Under the pieces are notes generated by a model that was not told the DNA's origin, did no database searches, and saw nothing but the letters and a program-made list of their open reading frames with translations. Positions 18,422-27,150 of a stretch of 64,000 nt of DNA are shown here, piece by piece (position 1 is the stretch's first letter; each line of letters begins with the position of its first letter). The stretch lies in the NCBI RefSeq assembly GCF_900106035.1, contig NZ_FNUC01000003.1, forward strand, positions 1,853,501-1,917,500. Reading direction: 5' to 3'. The DNA is from Jiangella alba. GTDB taxonomy: Bacteria > Actinomycetota > Actinomycetes > Jiangellales > Jiangellaceae. Made by a program: the position numbers and the translations under genes.

Positions 18422-19413
18422 GGATCGGGCTGCACTACAGCTTCCAGGCCGGGCCGGGCGAGTCCGGCCACCGGGTGGTGGAGCGCGGGCTGCGCGACAT
18501 CGCCGCCGCCGACGCGCGCGGGTTCTCGTCGGTGCTCTTCGCCGAGCACCACTTCCTCGACGACGGCTGGCTGCCGCGCCCGATGCTGCTGGCCGCCGCT
18601 GCCGCCGCGGTGACGTCGCGGATGCGGATCGGCACCGACATCGTCATCCTCGCCCTGCACCACCCCGTCGCCGTCGCCGAGGAGGCGGCCGTGCTGGACC
18701 TGATGTCGGGCGGCCGCGCCATCCTCGGCGTCGGCCTGGGCTGGGTCGAGGCCGAGTTCGACGGCTTCGGCGTGCCGTACCGGCGGCGGGCGCGGATCTA
18801 CCAGGAGTCCATCGGCCAGGTCCGCCGCTTGCTGGCCGGCGAGGTCGTCGACGGCGCCGGCCACTACGCGTTCCGCGGCGCCCGGGTGCGCCCGCTGCCG
18901 GTCAACCCCGCGGGCGTCCCGCTCTGGCTGGGCGCCCTGGAGGACCCCGGCGTCCGGCGCGCCGCCGCCAGCGGCGACGCGTGGGTGATGCCGCCCGGCC
19001 ACTCGCTCGACCGGCTGCGCCGGCAGCTCGCGCTGTTCCGCACGGCCCGCGAGTCGGCCGGGCTGGCGCCGGTGACCGAGCAGCCGCTGCGCCGCGAGGC
19101 GTTCGTCGCCGAGACCGACGAGCGGGCGTGGGAGCTGTTCGCGCCGGGGCTGCGGCACGAGTACGGCAAGGTCTACCGCCCGCTGCACCCCACCTACCCG
19201 GACGACGACTCCCTCGACCACCTCCGCCGCTGGGCCGACGGCCGCTTCCTGGTCGGCTCGCCCGAGACGGTGGCCGCCGACCTGCGCCGCTACGAGGCCG
19301 ACCTCGGCGTCACCGAGTGCCTCGTCCGCTTCCAGCTCCCGGGCGTGAGCGCCCAGGCGGTCGGCGACGCGCTCGACGGCCTCGCCGAGACGATCGCCCT
19401 GCTGGACGCCTGA
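18418..19413 (+). CDS. Luciferase-like flavin-dependent monooxygenase, first copy
   Basis: The protein has 331 residues with the TIM-barrel fold of the LLM class. Its N-terminus (MRIGLHYSFQ) and the segment FAEHHFLDD are typical of FMN-dependent bacterial-luciferase-type monooxygenases. It starts with GTG overlapping the previous stop, with CGGAGGA upstream. Related enzymes such as RutA open pyrimidine rings oxidatively, so attack on an N-heterocycle is plausible but unproven. It ends the operon; a repeat-rich gap follows. Confidence 0.85.
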   Translation: MRIGLHYSFQAGPGESGHRVVERGLRDIAAADARGFSSVLFAEHHFLDDGWLPRPMLLAAAAAAVTSRMRIGTDIVILALHHPVAVAEEAAVLDLMSGGRAILGVGLGWVEAEFDGFGVPYRRRARIYQESIGQVRRLLAGEVVDGAGHYAFRGARVRPLPVNPAGVPLWLGALEDPGVRRAAASGDAWVMPPGHSLDRLRRQLALFRTARESAGLAPVTEQPLRREAFVAETDERAWELFAPGLRHEYGKVYRPLHPTYPDDDSLDHLRRWADGRFLVGSPETVAADLRRYEADLGVTECLVRFQLPGVSAQAVGDALDGLAETIALLDA

Positions 19414-19898
19414 TGCGGCGCCGGCTCAGACCGGCTCGGTCGGCTCGGGCCTTCTCGTGGGCGGGCGTTCCGTTGGCTGGCCGGCCGTCGGCTGGGTCAG
19501 CCACGTTCGCCGTCCCCCTGGGGTCGCTTCGCGACGTCGGGTTGGACTTGACCTGCGGCTCCGCGGCCAAGAGCGGGCACCTTTCAGGGGGACGGGGGAG
19601 TCTGGGCACGCCTTGGCCACGGCGGCCGTCATCCGGCGCTACGGCGGGTGAGGTGCCCACCACGCGAGTGAAGTCGACGATCCGGAGCCGACTTCGATAG
19701 CCAGAACCACGCGAACAGCCCACCAACGGCGCCCAGGACGCGATGCCCGCTATCGAAGACGGGCGAACGGCTGCCGCCGACGTCCTCCGGCGCCACGGCG
19801 AGTGACTGTGCCCGCACTTCCCCCGTCCCCCTGAGAACTGGCAGCACCAGGGGAGCGGCCAACCCGGGCCAGCCCGACCAACGCCCGGCAGCGGCGGC
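19414..19898. repeat. Non-coding gap with clustered inverted and direct repeats
   Basis: This 485-bp gap has no convincing gene. TCAGGGGGACGGGGGA at 19584-19599 is inverted exactly at 19819-19834. The 11-mer CCGTCCCCCTG occurs at 19510, inverted at 19585, and again at 19823. CTTCGATAGC at 19692 pairs with GCTATCGAAG at 19749. A roughly 31-bp segment at 19628 recurs as a direct repeat at 19782 with about five differences. The nested symmetry suggests a small mobile or REP-like element. It also separates two convergent operons and may act as a terminator. Confidence 0.55.
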
Positions 19899-21065
19899 TC
19901 AGGCGGGCTCGTACATCGAGCGGACCAGCGCCTTGCCGTCGGCCACCAGGCGGCGGCCGCGGGCGAACACGTCGACGATGAGGTCGTCGTCGAGGACGAG
20001 GAGGTCGGCGTCGGCGCCGACGCCGAGGTGGCCCTTGCGGTCCAGGCCGAGGGCGCGGGCCGGGTTGCTGGTGACGAACGACAGCGCCAGCTCCAGCGGC
20101 ACCCCGTGCTCGCGCACCAGCTCGGTCACCGTGTCCCAGAGCCAGCCGAGGCTCTTCTCGTACACGTCGCGGGTGCCGTCGGCGCGCAGGATCGGGACGC
20201 TGGCGTTGCCGTCGGTGGTCATGGTCACCAGGCCCGGGTCGACGCCGGCCGCGAGGGTCCGCACGACGGCCTCGGCGGCGGGCACGGCGCGGGGGTGGCC
20301 GAAGGCCGGCGTCAGGATCGGGTTGAAGTCGACGTAGCCGCCGGCCGCCGCGACGTCGAGGACGGCCTGCATGGTGTGCTCGGTGTAGTTGCCGTGCGTC
20401 GCCTGGAACCGGTGCGCCGGCACGCCGGACGCGCGCATCGCGTGCAGGAACTGCCGGGCCGGGTCGGGCGACTGGCCGAGGTGCGCGTGCAGTAGGCAGG
20501 CCTTGCCGGTGGCGCCGGCGAGGTAGTGCAACTGGGCGGCCAGCTCGACCAGCTCCTCGTCGCGGAACGGGGTGGCCTTCACCTCGCCGAGCGCGACCTT
20601 CACCCCGATGAACCGCTCGATGGTGAAGAGGTCGCCGAGCAGCGAGCCGGTGACGGTGCGGAACGGCCGCTGGAAGCCGCCGGCCATCGCGTAGGCGGAG
20701 ATGCCCTCGCTGTCCAGCGCGTACGTCTTCGCCAGCAGCCCTTCGAGGCTCTTGGCCACCATGTCCAGCCCGGGCGGCGCGACGACGGTCGTGATGCCCG
20801 CGAGCGCCAGCTCACCGGCCCACAGCTCGGGGATCCGCGACGCGTAGCCCTCGTTGCCGCCACCGCCGATGACGTGCAGGTGGCCGTCGACGAGACCGGG
20901 CACGACGCGGCGGCCGGCGGCGTCGAGCTCGACGACGTCCAGCCCGCCCAGGTCGAGGCGTTCGCCGATCGCGACGACCCGGCCGCCGGCGAGCAGGAGG
21001 TCGCGGACGCCGATGTCGCCGGGCGCGTGGAGGTGGCCGTTCCTGATGGCGTGGAGGTCGCTCAC
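19899..21065 (-). CDS. Isoaspartyl-dipeptidase-like M38 metallohydrolase (IadA type)
   Basis: The protein has 388 residues. The N-terminus (LHAIRNGHLHAP) and the metal motif DGHLHVIGGGGNEG match beta-aspartyl dipeptidase of family M38; KVALGE supplies the probable carbamylated lysine. The known reaction is cleavage of iso-Asp-X dipeptides; related enzymes act on other beta-amides. It is the only plus/minus-reversed gene in the core of the island and is transcribed toward the repeat cluster. It starts with GTG 9 bp from the TGTAATC operator (copy 3) and lacks a clear ribosome binding site, so a short or leaderless transcript is possible. Confidence 0.86.
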   Translation of the reverse strand: MSDLHAIRNGHLHAPGDIGVRDLLLAGGRVVAIGERLDLGGLDVVELDAAGRRVVPGLVDGHLHVIGGGGNEGYASRIPELWAGELALAGITTVVAPPGLDMVAKSLEGLLAKTYALDSEGISAYAMAGGFQRPFRTVTGSLLGDLFTIERFIGVKVALGEVKATPFRDEELVELAAQLHYLAGATGKACLLHAHLGQSPDPARQFLHAMRASGVPAHRFQATHGNYTEHTMQAVLDVAAAGGYVDFNPILTPAFGHPRAVPAAEAVVRTLAAGVDPGLVTMTTDGNASVPILRADGTRDVYEKSLGWLWDTVTELVREHGVPLELALSFVTSNPARALGLDRKGHLGVGADADLLVLDDDLIVDVFARGRRLVADGKALVRSMYEPA

Positions 21066-21073
21066 GGTGTTAA

Positions 21074-21088
21074 TGTAATCCGATTACA
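21074..21088. promoter_or_regulatory. TetR-regulon operator, copy 3
   Basis: The site reads TGTAATCCGATTACA, a perfect 7-1-7 palindrome. It sits in the 46-bp gap between the divergent IadA-like gene and the amidohydrolase operon and can control both. It is 8 bp from one start codon and 23 bp from the other. Confidence 0.82.
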
Positions 21089-21111
21089 AAACCCTGCGCA
21101 AGGGAGCCGCC

Positions 21112-22449
21112 ATGCCGGACCAGCTCACCGCGATCACCGCGCGCTGGACCCTGCTGCCGCTGCCGTCCGGGGGAGTGGAGGCGGCCGAGAACGCCACCGT
21201 GCTGGTCCGGGGGCACCGCATCGAGGACGTCGTGCGCGGCCCGGCGGTGCAGGCGGACCGGCGGGTCGAGCTGCCGCGCGGAATCGTCCTGCCCGGCTTC
21301 GTGAACCTGCACAACCACGCGCTCAACGGCCCGGTGTTCCGCGGCATCGTCGACGATGCCACGGTCGCGGCCGACACCATCGTCTACGACCTGCTGCTGC
21401 CGCTCGGCGATCTCGCGGGCGAGGTCCTGACCGACGACGAGTTGCGCGCGGTGTACCGGCTGGCGGTGCTCGAGCTGCTCCGGACCGGGACCACGAGCGT
21501 CCTGGACATGCCGCGGGCGCAGCACCACGGGTTCCTCGACGCGGCCGGCGAGCTGGGGCTGCGCGCGTTCGTCGCACCGTACGTCTTCTCCGCGCCCGAC
21601 GAGGACGCCTCGCTGGCCGCCGCGCTCGCCGTCGCGGACCGCTATGACGGCGGGAGGATCCGGGTCGGGTTCGGGCCGCACGCCACGGACACCTGCTCGC
21701 CCCGGCTGCTGCGCCGCATCGCCGCGCTGGCCGCCGAGCGCGACACGTTCGTCAGCATCCACGTCGCGCAGAGCCGCAACGAGGTCGAGCAGGTGCGAGC
21801 CCGGCACGGGCGCACCCCGGTCGAGTACCTGCACGACACCGGGCTGCTCGGCCCGCGCACGGTGGTGGCGCACGGGGTCTACGTCGAGGACGGCGACCTC
21901 GCCCTGCTCCGCGACTCGGGCGCCACGGTGGCGCACTGCCCGCTGACGTTCGCGCGCAGCGGGGTGACGGTGACGTTCGACCGCTTCCACCGCGCCGGGG
22001 TGCGCACCGGCATCGGCACCGACGCGTACAGCTTCGACCACTTCGGCGAGCTGCGCGCCGCCGGCCTGATCGCGAAGCTCAGCAGCGGTGACGGCGCCGT
22101 GGCCGACGCGCCGACGCTGCTGGCGGCCGCCACGAGCACCGGCGGCGCCGCGCTGGGTGGCCGCGTCGGTGCGATCGAGCCCGGCCGGCTCGCCGACCTC
22201 GTCGGCGTCGACCTGTCCGCGCCGCACCTGCAACCGGTCCGCGATCCGCTGCGCAACCTGGTCTGGAACGCGACCCCGGCCGACGTCGCCTTCGTCATGG
22301 TCGACGGCCGGACGGTCGTCGACGGCGGCCGGGTGGCCGGCTGCGACGAGCGCCGGGTCGTCGACGAGGCCGCCGCCGCGGTGGACCGGCTCTGGCACGC
22401 GGCCGAGGCCGCCGGCGTCCTGCCGCCGATCGAGAGGACCCCCGCATGA
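21112..22449 (+). CDS. Amidohydrolase, deaminase/chlorohydrolase type, second copy
   Basis: The protein has 445 residues. The amidohydrolase motifs are NLHNHALNG (first His pair), SIHVAQS, VAHGVYV and GTDAYSFDH. It belongs to the same broad TRZ/ATZ aminohydrolase group as the 14385 protein but is not a close copy. The ATG start has AAGGGAG upstream. It heads a five-gene operon with ATGA/GTGA overlaps throughout. The likely reaction is deamination or amide hydrolysis of a small ring compound. Confidence 0.84.
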   Translation: MPDQLTAITARWTLLPLPSGGVEAAENATVLVRGHRIEDVVRGPAVQADRRVELPRGIVLPGFVNLHNHALNGPVFRGIVDDATVAADTIVYDLLLPLGDLAGEVLTDDELRAVYRLAVLELLRTGTTSVLDMPRAQHHGFLDAAGELGLRAFVAPYVFSAPDEDASLAAALAVADRYDGGRIRVGFGPHATDTCSPRLLRRIAALAAERDTFVSIHVAQSRNEVEQVRARHGRTPVEYLHDTGLLGPRTVVAHGVYVEDGDLALLRDSGATVAHCPLTFARSGVTVTFDRFHRAGVRTGIGTDAYSFDHFGELRAAGLIAKLSSGDGAVADAPTLLAAATSTGGAALGGRVGAIEPGRLADLVGVDLSAPHLQPVRDPLRNLVWNATPADVAFVMVDGRTVVDGGRVAGCDERRVVDEAAAAVDRLWHAAEAAGVLPPIERTPA

Positions 22450-23036
22450 CCACCGCCCGTCCACCCGACTTCCTGACCGCGCTGGCCGTCGGCGACCTCA
22501 GCGTCTTCCAGCCCGACGACGTGCGCCGCGACGAGCTGCTGGCCGATCTCGTCGCCGCCGCGTGGGGCACGCACGGTGAGTTCATCGACGCCGACCAGTT
22601 CCTCACCAAGCCGACGGTGCTGCGGCGGCTGGCCTCGATCCTCGCCGCGCGGGTCCCGGCCGGCGTCGACCGCCTCGTCGGCCGCGACCCGCACTCGCTG
22701 GTGCTGGGCGCGGCGCTGGCCCTGGAGACCGGGCTCCCGCTGGTCGTCGCCCGCGTGGTGGAGTCCGGCGACGGGCCGCGGCTGGGCCTGCACGGCGAGC
22801 TGCACGCGGGCGAGCGCGTGCTCGTCGTCGAGGGCGTGACGGGCACCGGGGCGTCGGCCGCCGAGGCGGTGCGCGCGGTGCGCGAGCGCGGCGCCGTCGT
22901 GGCCGGCGTGCTGGCGGCCGTCGACCGCGGCCACGGCGCCGCCGAGCTGCTGGAGGGCGTCGCGGTGACGCTGGACCGGCTGTTCTCCGACGACGAGCTG
23001 CGGCGCACGGCGACCCGCGGCCGGGCGGCGTCATGA
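22446..23036 (+). CDS. Phosphoribosyltransferase-like protein (orotate PRT type)
   Basis: The protein has 196 residues. The layout LxKPxxLRRxA, then a DPHS loop, then VLVVEGVTGTGAS near residues 130-145 matches type I phosphoribosyltransferases such as PyrE. The usual motif has two adjacent acids before T-T-G; here they read E-G, so the second acid is missing and T-G-T-G replaces T-T-G. It may have altered substrate use or a regulatory role. Its place between a deaminase-like amidohydrolase and an M20 carbamoylase-like enzyme is unusual for a salvage enzyme. Confidence 0.7.
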   Translation: MTTARPPDFLTALAVGDLSVFQPDDVRRDELLADLVAAAWGTHGEFIDADQFLTKPTVLRRLASILAARVPAGVDRLVGRDPHSLVLGAALALETGLPLVVARVVESGDGPRLGLHGELHAGERVLVVEGVTGTGASAAEAVRAVRERGAVVAGVLAAVDRGHGAAELLEGVAVTLDRLFSDDELRRTATRGRAAS

Positions 23037-24319
23037 GCGCGGTGCGCCCGGCCGACCCGGACCGGCTGTGGTCGACGCTGCAGACGATGGCCGCGTTGAG
23101 CGAGCCGGGCCCCGGCGTCACCCGGCTGGCCTACACGCCGCTGGAACGCGAGGCGCACGACCGCTTCGCCGAGTGGATGGCCACGGCCGGCTGCACCATC
23201 GCCGTCGATCCCGCCGGCAACACCGTGGCGACCCGTCCGGGCCGGGCGGCGGGTCCGGCCACCGGCACCGGCAGTCACCTGGACTCCGTCTACCACGGCG
23301 GCCGCTTCGACGGCATCGCCGGCACGATGGCCGCCGTCGAGGTGGCCCGGCTGCTGCACGAGGCGGGCGCCGAGACCGCGCTGCCGCTGCGCTTCGTCGC
23401 CTTCGCCGGTGAGGAGGGCGCCCGCTTCGGCCAGGCCTGCTGCGGCTCCAAGTTGGCCGCCGGGCTGTCGTCGCGGGCCGAGCTGGACGCCCGCCGCGAC
23501 CGCGACGGCGTCTCGCTGGCCGCGGCCATGGCCGCCGTCGGCCTGGACCCGGACGCAGCGGCCCGGGCCGCGTGGGACCCCGCCGAGTGGTCCGCGTTCG
23601 TCGAGCTGCACGTCGAGCAGGGCGCCGTCCTGGAGCGGGCGAAGCTCGACGTCGGCGTCGTCGACCTCATCTCCGGCTCCACCCGCATCGAGCTGACGGT
23701 CACCGGGCAGGCGTCGCACACCGGCGGCACGCCGATGCCGGGCCGCTCCGACGCCCTGGCGGCAGCCGCCGAGGCGGTGCTGCTCGCCGAGCAGGTGGCG
23801 CTGGACCCCCGGCATCGTGGGACCCGGGCGACTGTCGGGCGGCTGAGCGTGCTGCCCGGCTCGATCACCACCATCCCCGGGCAGGCGACGTTCTCGCTCG
23901 ACGTCCGCGACGTCGACGCCGACCGGCAGCGCCAGTCCGCCGCCGAGATCGTCACCCGCATGCGGGCGGCGTGCCTGCGCCGCGGCACCCGGCTGGACGC
24001 GCGGCTGCTCGCCGACACGTCCGCCGTCGTGCTGCCCGACTGGGTGCGCACCGAGGTGACGGCGGCGGCGACGGAGCTCGGCCTGCGCTACCGGGTGCTG
24101 ACCTCCGGCGCGAGCCACGACGCGCAGATGGTGAACCGGCTGGTGCCGACCGCGATGATCTTCGTGCCGAGCCGGCACGGCCTCTCCCACGTCCCGGAGG
24201 AGTGGACCGAGCCGGCGCAGCTGGCGGCCGGCGCCGACCTGCTGCTCGCGGCGCTGCTCCGGCTGGACGCCCGGGCGGCCGCGGCCGCGACGCTCGAGAA
24301 CGCCGGAGGTGCGCGGTGA
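23033..24319 (+). CDS. M20 hydantoinase/carbamoylase-family hydrolase
   Basis: The protein has 428 residues. The N-terminal motif HLDSVYHGGRFDGIAG and the following FAGEEGARFG are diagnostic of the N-carbamoyl-L-amino-acid hydrolase / beta-ureidopropionase / allantoate amidohydrolase subgroup. These enzymes remove the carbamoyl group (as CO2 and NH3) from ureido acids. SGASHDAQ near the C-terminus carries a further metal-site His. The gene overlaps both neighbours (ATGA, GTGA). Directly followed by a cyclic amidase, it forms the classic pair of ring opening then decarbamoylation, which supports a ureide or pyrimidine-like substrate. Confidence 0.88.
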   Translation: MSAVRPADPDRLWSTLQTMAALSEPGPGVTRLAYTPLEREAHDRFAEWMATAGCTIAVDPAGNTVATRPGRAAGPATGTGSHLDSVYHGGRFDGIAGTMAAVEVARLLHEAGAETALPLRFVAFAGEEGARFGQACCGSKLAAGLSSRAELDARRDRDGVSLAAAMAAVGLDPDAAARAAWDPAEWSAFVELHVEQGAVLERAKLDVGVVDLISGSTRIELTVTGQASHTGGTPMPGRSDALAAAAEAVLLAEQVALDPRHRGTRATVGRLSVLPGSITTIPGQATFSLDVRDVDADRQRQSAAEIVTRMRAACLRRGTRLDARLLADTSAVVLPDWVRTEVTAAATELGLRYRVLTSGASHDAQMVNRLVPTAMIFVPSRHGLSHVPEEWTEPAQLAAGADLLLAALLRLDARAAAAATLENAGGAR

Positions 24320-25719
24320 GGGTGGTCGTGACCGGGGGAGAGCTGGTCACCGAGCAGGGGCCGATCGCCGCCGACCTGCTGCTCTCGGGCGGACGGGTCG
24401 AGGCATGGCTGGACCGCGGCGCCACCGTCGCCGCCGACGAGCGGGTCGACGCGGCCGGGCTGCTGGTCTTCCCCGGTTTCATCGACCCACACGTGCACTC
24501 GCGCGATCCCGGCCACACGCACAAGGAGACGTTCCATCACGCGACGCTGGGCGCCCTGTGCGGCGGCACGACGACCGTCCTGGAGATGCCCAACGCCGTG
24601 CCGGCCGTCACCGACGTCGCGACGTTCGAGCAGCGCCGGGCCGCCCACGCCGAGCGCGCCTGGACCGACTTCGGGCTGTGGGGGATGGCGCTGGGCCCGG
24701 CCAACCTCGACGACGTCCCGCTGCTGCACCGGGCCGGCGCCGTCGCGGTGAAGTTCTTCTGGGGCTACGCGCTGGACAAGGAGACCAAGGGCCTGGTCTA
24801 CAACTTCGCGGCGGCGCCGCCGGAGTCGCTGCTGCTGCCGCCGGAGAACGGCGAGGTGCTGGAGCTGTTCCGCACGGTGGCCGGCTACGGCGGGCTGCTG
24901 GCCGCGCACTGCGAGGACCGGCACGTCCTGGCCCGCTCGGCCGAGCTGCTGGGGCACCCGATCACGACCTACGACGACCTGCTGGCCGCGCGACCGGCCG
25001 TCGCCGAGGCCGCCTCCATCGCCGTCGGCGCCCAGTTCTCGCTGGCCACCGGCTGCCGGTTCCACGTCGTGCACATGGCGTCGGCCGCGGGCGCGACGGT
25101 GGTGCGCGAGGCGCGGGCCGCCGGCGCCGCCGTGACGGCCGAGACCTGCCCGCAGTACCTCACGCTGACCGACGCCGACGCCGACCGGCTCGGCCCGGCG
25201 ATCAAGGTGTACCCGCCGGTGCGGTCGCAGGCCGACCAGGACGCGCTGTGGGCCGGCATCGCCGACGGGACCATCGGCTCGGTCGGCTCCGACCACGCGC
25301 CGCACCTGCTGGAGGAGAAGCTGCGCGGGTTCGAGGACGCGCCCGCCGGCGGGCTGGGGGTCGAGACGCTGGCGCCGCTCATGGTCGACGCGATGGCGCG
25401 CGGCCGGATCACCCCGTCGCGGCTGGCCGAGGTGCTCTCGGCCGGGACGGCGCGGCTGTACGGCCTGTGGCCGCGCAAGGGCAGCCTGCGCCCGGGCGCC
25501 GACGCCGACCTCACGCTGGTCGACCCGCGCGGCTCGGCCCGCATCGCCAACGAGCGCATGCACGCGCTGAACCCCGTCACGACCTGGGACGGCTGGGAGC
25601 TGCACGGCCGGGTCGTCGCGTCGCTGCTCGGCGGTGTGCCCGCGATGCGCGACGGCGAGCCGGTCGGCGAGCGCCGCGGCCGCTTCGTCGCGGCCCGGCA
25701 CTCGGGGGTGTTCGCGTGA
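24316..25719 (+). CDS. Cyclic amidohydrolase (dihydroorotase/hydantoinase family), second copy
   Basis: The protein has 467 residues. The motif DPHVHSRDPGHTHKE carries the metal-binding His at about 59 and 61. AVKFFWG has the candidate carbamylated lysine, and GSDHAPH the metal Asp. The start is GTG 24316 in a GTGA overlap with GGAGGT upstream. It differs clearly from the 17057 copy (R-D-P-G instead of R-Q-P-G), so the two probably handle different rings or steps. The product would feed the upstream M20 carbamoylase-like enzyme. Confidence 0.87.
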   Translation: MRVVVTGGELVTEQGPIAADLLLSGGRVEAWLDRGATVAADERVDAAGLLVFPGFIDPHVHSRDPGHTHKETFHHATLGALCGGTTTVLEMPNAVPAVTDVATFEQRRAAHAERAWTDFGLWGMALGPANLDDVPLLHRAGAVAVKFFWGYALDKETKGLVYNFAAAPPESLLLPPENGEVLELFRTVAGYGGLLAAHCEDRHVLARSAELLGHPITTYDDLLAARPAVAEAASIAVGAQFSLATGCRFHVVHMASAAGATVVREARAAGAAVTAETCPQYLTLTDADADRLGPAIKVYPPVRSQADQDALWAGIADGTIGSVGSDHAPHLLEEKLRGFEDAPAGGLGVETLAPLMVDAMARGRITPSRLAEVLSAGTARLYGLWPRKGSLRPGADADLTLVDPRGSARIANERMHALNPVTTWDGWELHGRVVASLLGGVPAMRDGEPVGERRGRFVAARHSGVFA

Positions 25720-27014
25720 CGGACGAGCTGATCGCGCTGCTGGAGCGCCGGGTGGCGGAGGCCGCGGCACTGCGCTGGGACGACCTGCCGGCCGGCCTGC
25801 GCGCGCACGCCGGCCTGATACTGGCCGACACCGTGGGCGTCGTCGCGGCGGGCGCGCGGTCCGCGGAGGTCCGTGCGCTCGCGGCCGACCCGCTGCTCGG
25901 CCTCGGCCCGGACGGTCCCGCGCGCACCCTCGCGCCCGGCCGCCCGCGCGGCGACCCCGCGACGGTGGCCTGGGTCAACGGCACCGCCGGCACCTTTCTG
26001 GAGCTGGACGAGGGGTACCGGCCGACCGGGCACCCGGCGATCCACGTCCTGCCGGCGGCGCTGGCCACGGCCGAGACGGTGCACGCCGACGGCGCCCGGC
26101 TCGGCGCCGCGTTCGTCGCCGGGTACGAGGTGGCCGCGCTGCTGTTCGAGTCGTTCCGGCTCCCGCCGCCGATGCACCCGCACGGGCACTTCGGCGCGCT
26201 GGGCGCCGCCACCGCCGTCGCGATGCTGCGCGGCGACGACCCGGTCGCCGTGGTGCGCGTGGCGGCGACGCAGCCGCTGCTCACCGGCTGGGCGGCCTGC
26301 TACGAGGGCGCCACGGCGCGCAACAGCTGGACCGGCCACGCCGGGCGCGCCGGTGTCCAGGCGTCGATGCTGCACCGGGCCGGATTCACCGGGTCGCTGA
26401 GCTCGCACCTCTCCGTCGTCGCGCCGTACGCCCTCGACCCCGGCGGCCTGCGCGATCCGGTGCGCCCGGCGGCGCTGCGGATCGGGCGCAACTACGTCAA
26501 GCTGCACTCCGCCTGCGCGCTGACCCACGGCGCGCTGGACGCCACCGTCCGGGCGTGGTCGCGGCTGGGCGCCGACCCGGACGACGTGGCCGAGGTCGTC
26601 GTCGACACCGTCAGCGCCAACCTGCGGGTCGACCGTCAGGCCGCGCCCAACGCGCTGTCCACCCGCTTCTCGCTGCCGTACGCCGTCGCGGCGGCGATCC
26701 GCACCGGCTCGACCGGACCCGCCGCCTTCGACTGGCGCCCGGACGTCGCCGCACTGGCCGCCCGCGTCCGTGTCCGGGCCGACCCGGAGCTGGACGTGCT
26801 CTGGCCGGACGCCGCGCCGGCCCGGGTCCGCATCGGCCTCGCCTCCGGCGCCGCCGCCGAGGCCCGGGCCGACAACCCGCACGGCCACCACAGCGACCCC
26901 GCCACCCGCGACGAGCTCCGCGCCAAGTTCGTCCGCCTCGGCGGCGCGGCCGCCACGTTCGACGCGCTCACCGCCTTCGCCGACGCCGCCGACTGCGCCG
27001 CCCTGCCCCTCTAG
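25716..27014 (+). CDS. MmgE/PrpD-family protein
   Basis: The protein has 432 residues with the MmgE/PrpD layout: an N-terminal helical domain (LADTVGVVAAGA, NGTAGTFLELDEG, HPAIHVLPAALA) and the KLHSACALTH segment in the second half. Known members are 2-methylcitrate dehydratase and cis-aconitate decarboxylase; many others in catabolic clusters are uncharacterised and probably isomerise or dehydrate small acids. It starts with GTG in a GTGA overlap and ends the operon. A large palindrome starts directly after the stop codon. Confidence 0.85.
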   Translation: MTDELIALLERRVAEAAALRWDDLPAGLRAHAGLILADTVGVVAAGARSAEVRALAADPLLGLGPDGPARTLAPGRPRGDPATVAWVNGTAGTFLELDEGYRPTGHPAIHVLPAALATAETVHADGARLGAAFVAGYEVAALLFESFRLPPPMHPHGHFGALGAATAVAMLRGDDPVAVVRVAATQPLLTGWAACYEGATARNSWTGHAGRAGVQASMLHRAGFTGSLSSHLSVVAPYALDPGGLRDPVRPAALRIGRNYVKLHSACALTHGALDATVRAWSRLGADPDDVAEVVVDTVSANLRVDRQAAPNALSTRFSLPYAVAAAIRTGSTGPAAFDWRPDVAALAARVRVRADPELDVLWPDAAPARVRIGLASGAAAEARADNPHGHHSDPATRDELRAKFVRLGGAAATFDALTAFADAADCAALPL

Positions 27015-27097
27015 CCCCAACCTGAGTTGATCATGGAGAAGGTCGGCCTCGGGGCGACTCCAGAGCCGACCTTCTCCATGATCAACTCGGGCTGGGG
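27015..27097. repeat. Large palindrome, left copy flanking the DUF559 gene
   Basis: Two 33-bp arms (27015-27047 and 27065-27097) pair with two mismatches around a 17-base loop. The core TGATCATGGAGAAGGTCGG is shared with a second palindrome at 27958-28018. The position after the operon stop would suit a terminator, but there is no T-tract. Recurrence around one gene suggests a repeat family such as REP elements. Confidence 0.65.
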
Positions 27098-27150
27098 TGG
27101 GGTTGTGGATAACTTCCGGGCGATCGGCGGGTTCGGGTGATGATCGGGCG

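Noticed and set aside
19629-19862. 77-residue minus-strand frame in the repeat cluster
   Set aside because: It runs across the inverted repeats, lacks a ribosome binding site and matches no family I recognise; listed as repeat DNA instead.
27015-27097. Simple rho-independent terminator of the MmgE/PrpD operon
   Set aside because: The hairpin is strong, but there is no T-tract, and a sister copy with the same core flanks the other side of the DUF559 gene; a repeat family explains it better, though it may still stop transcription.
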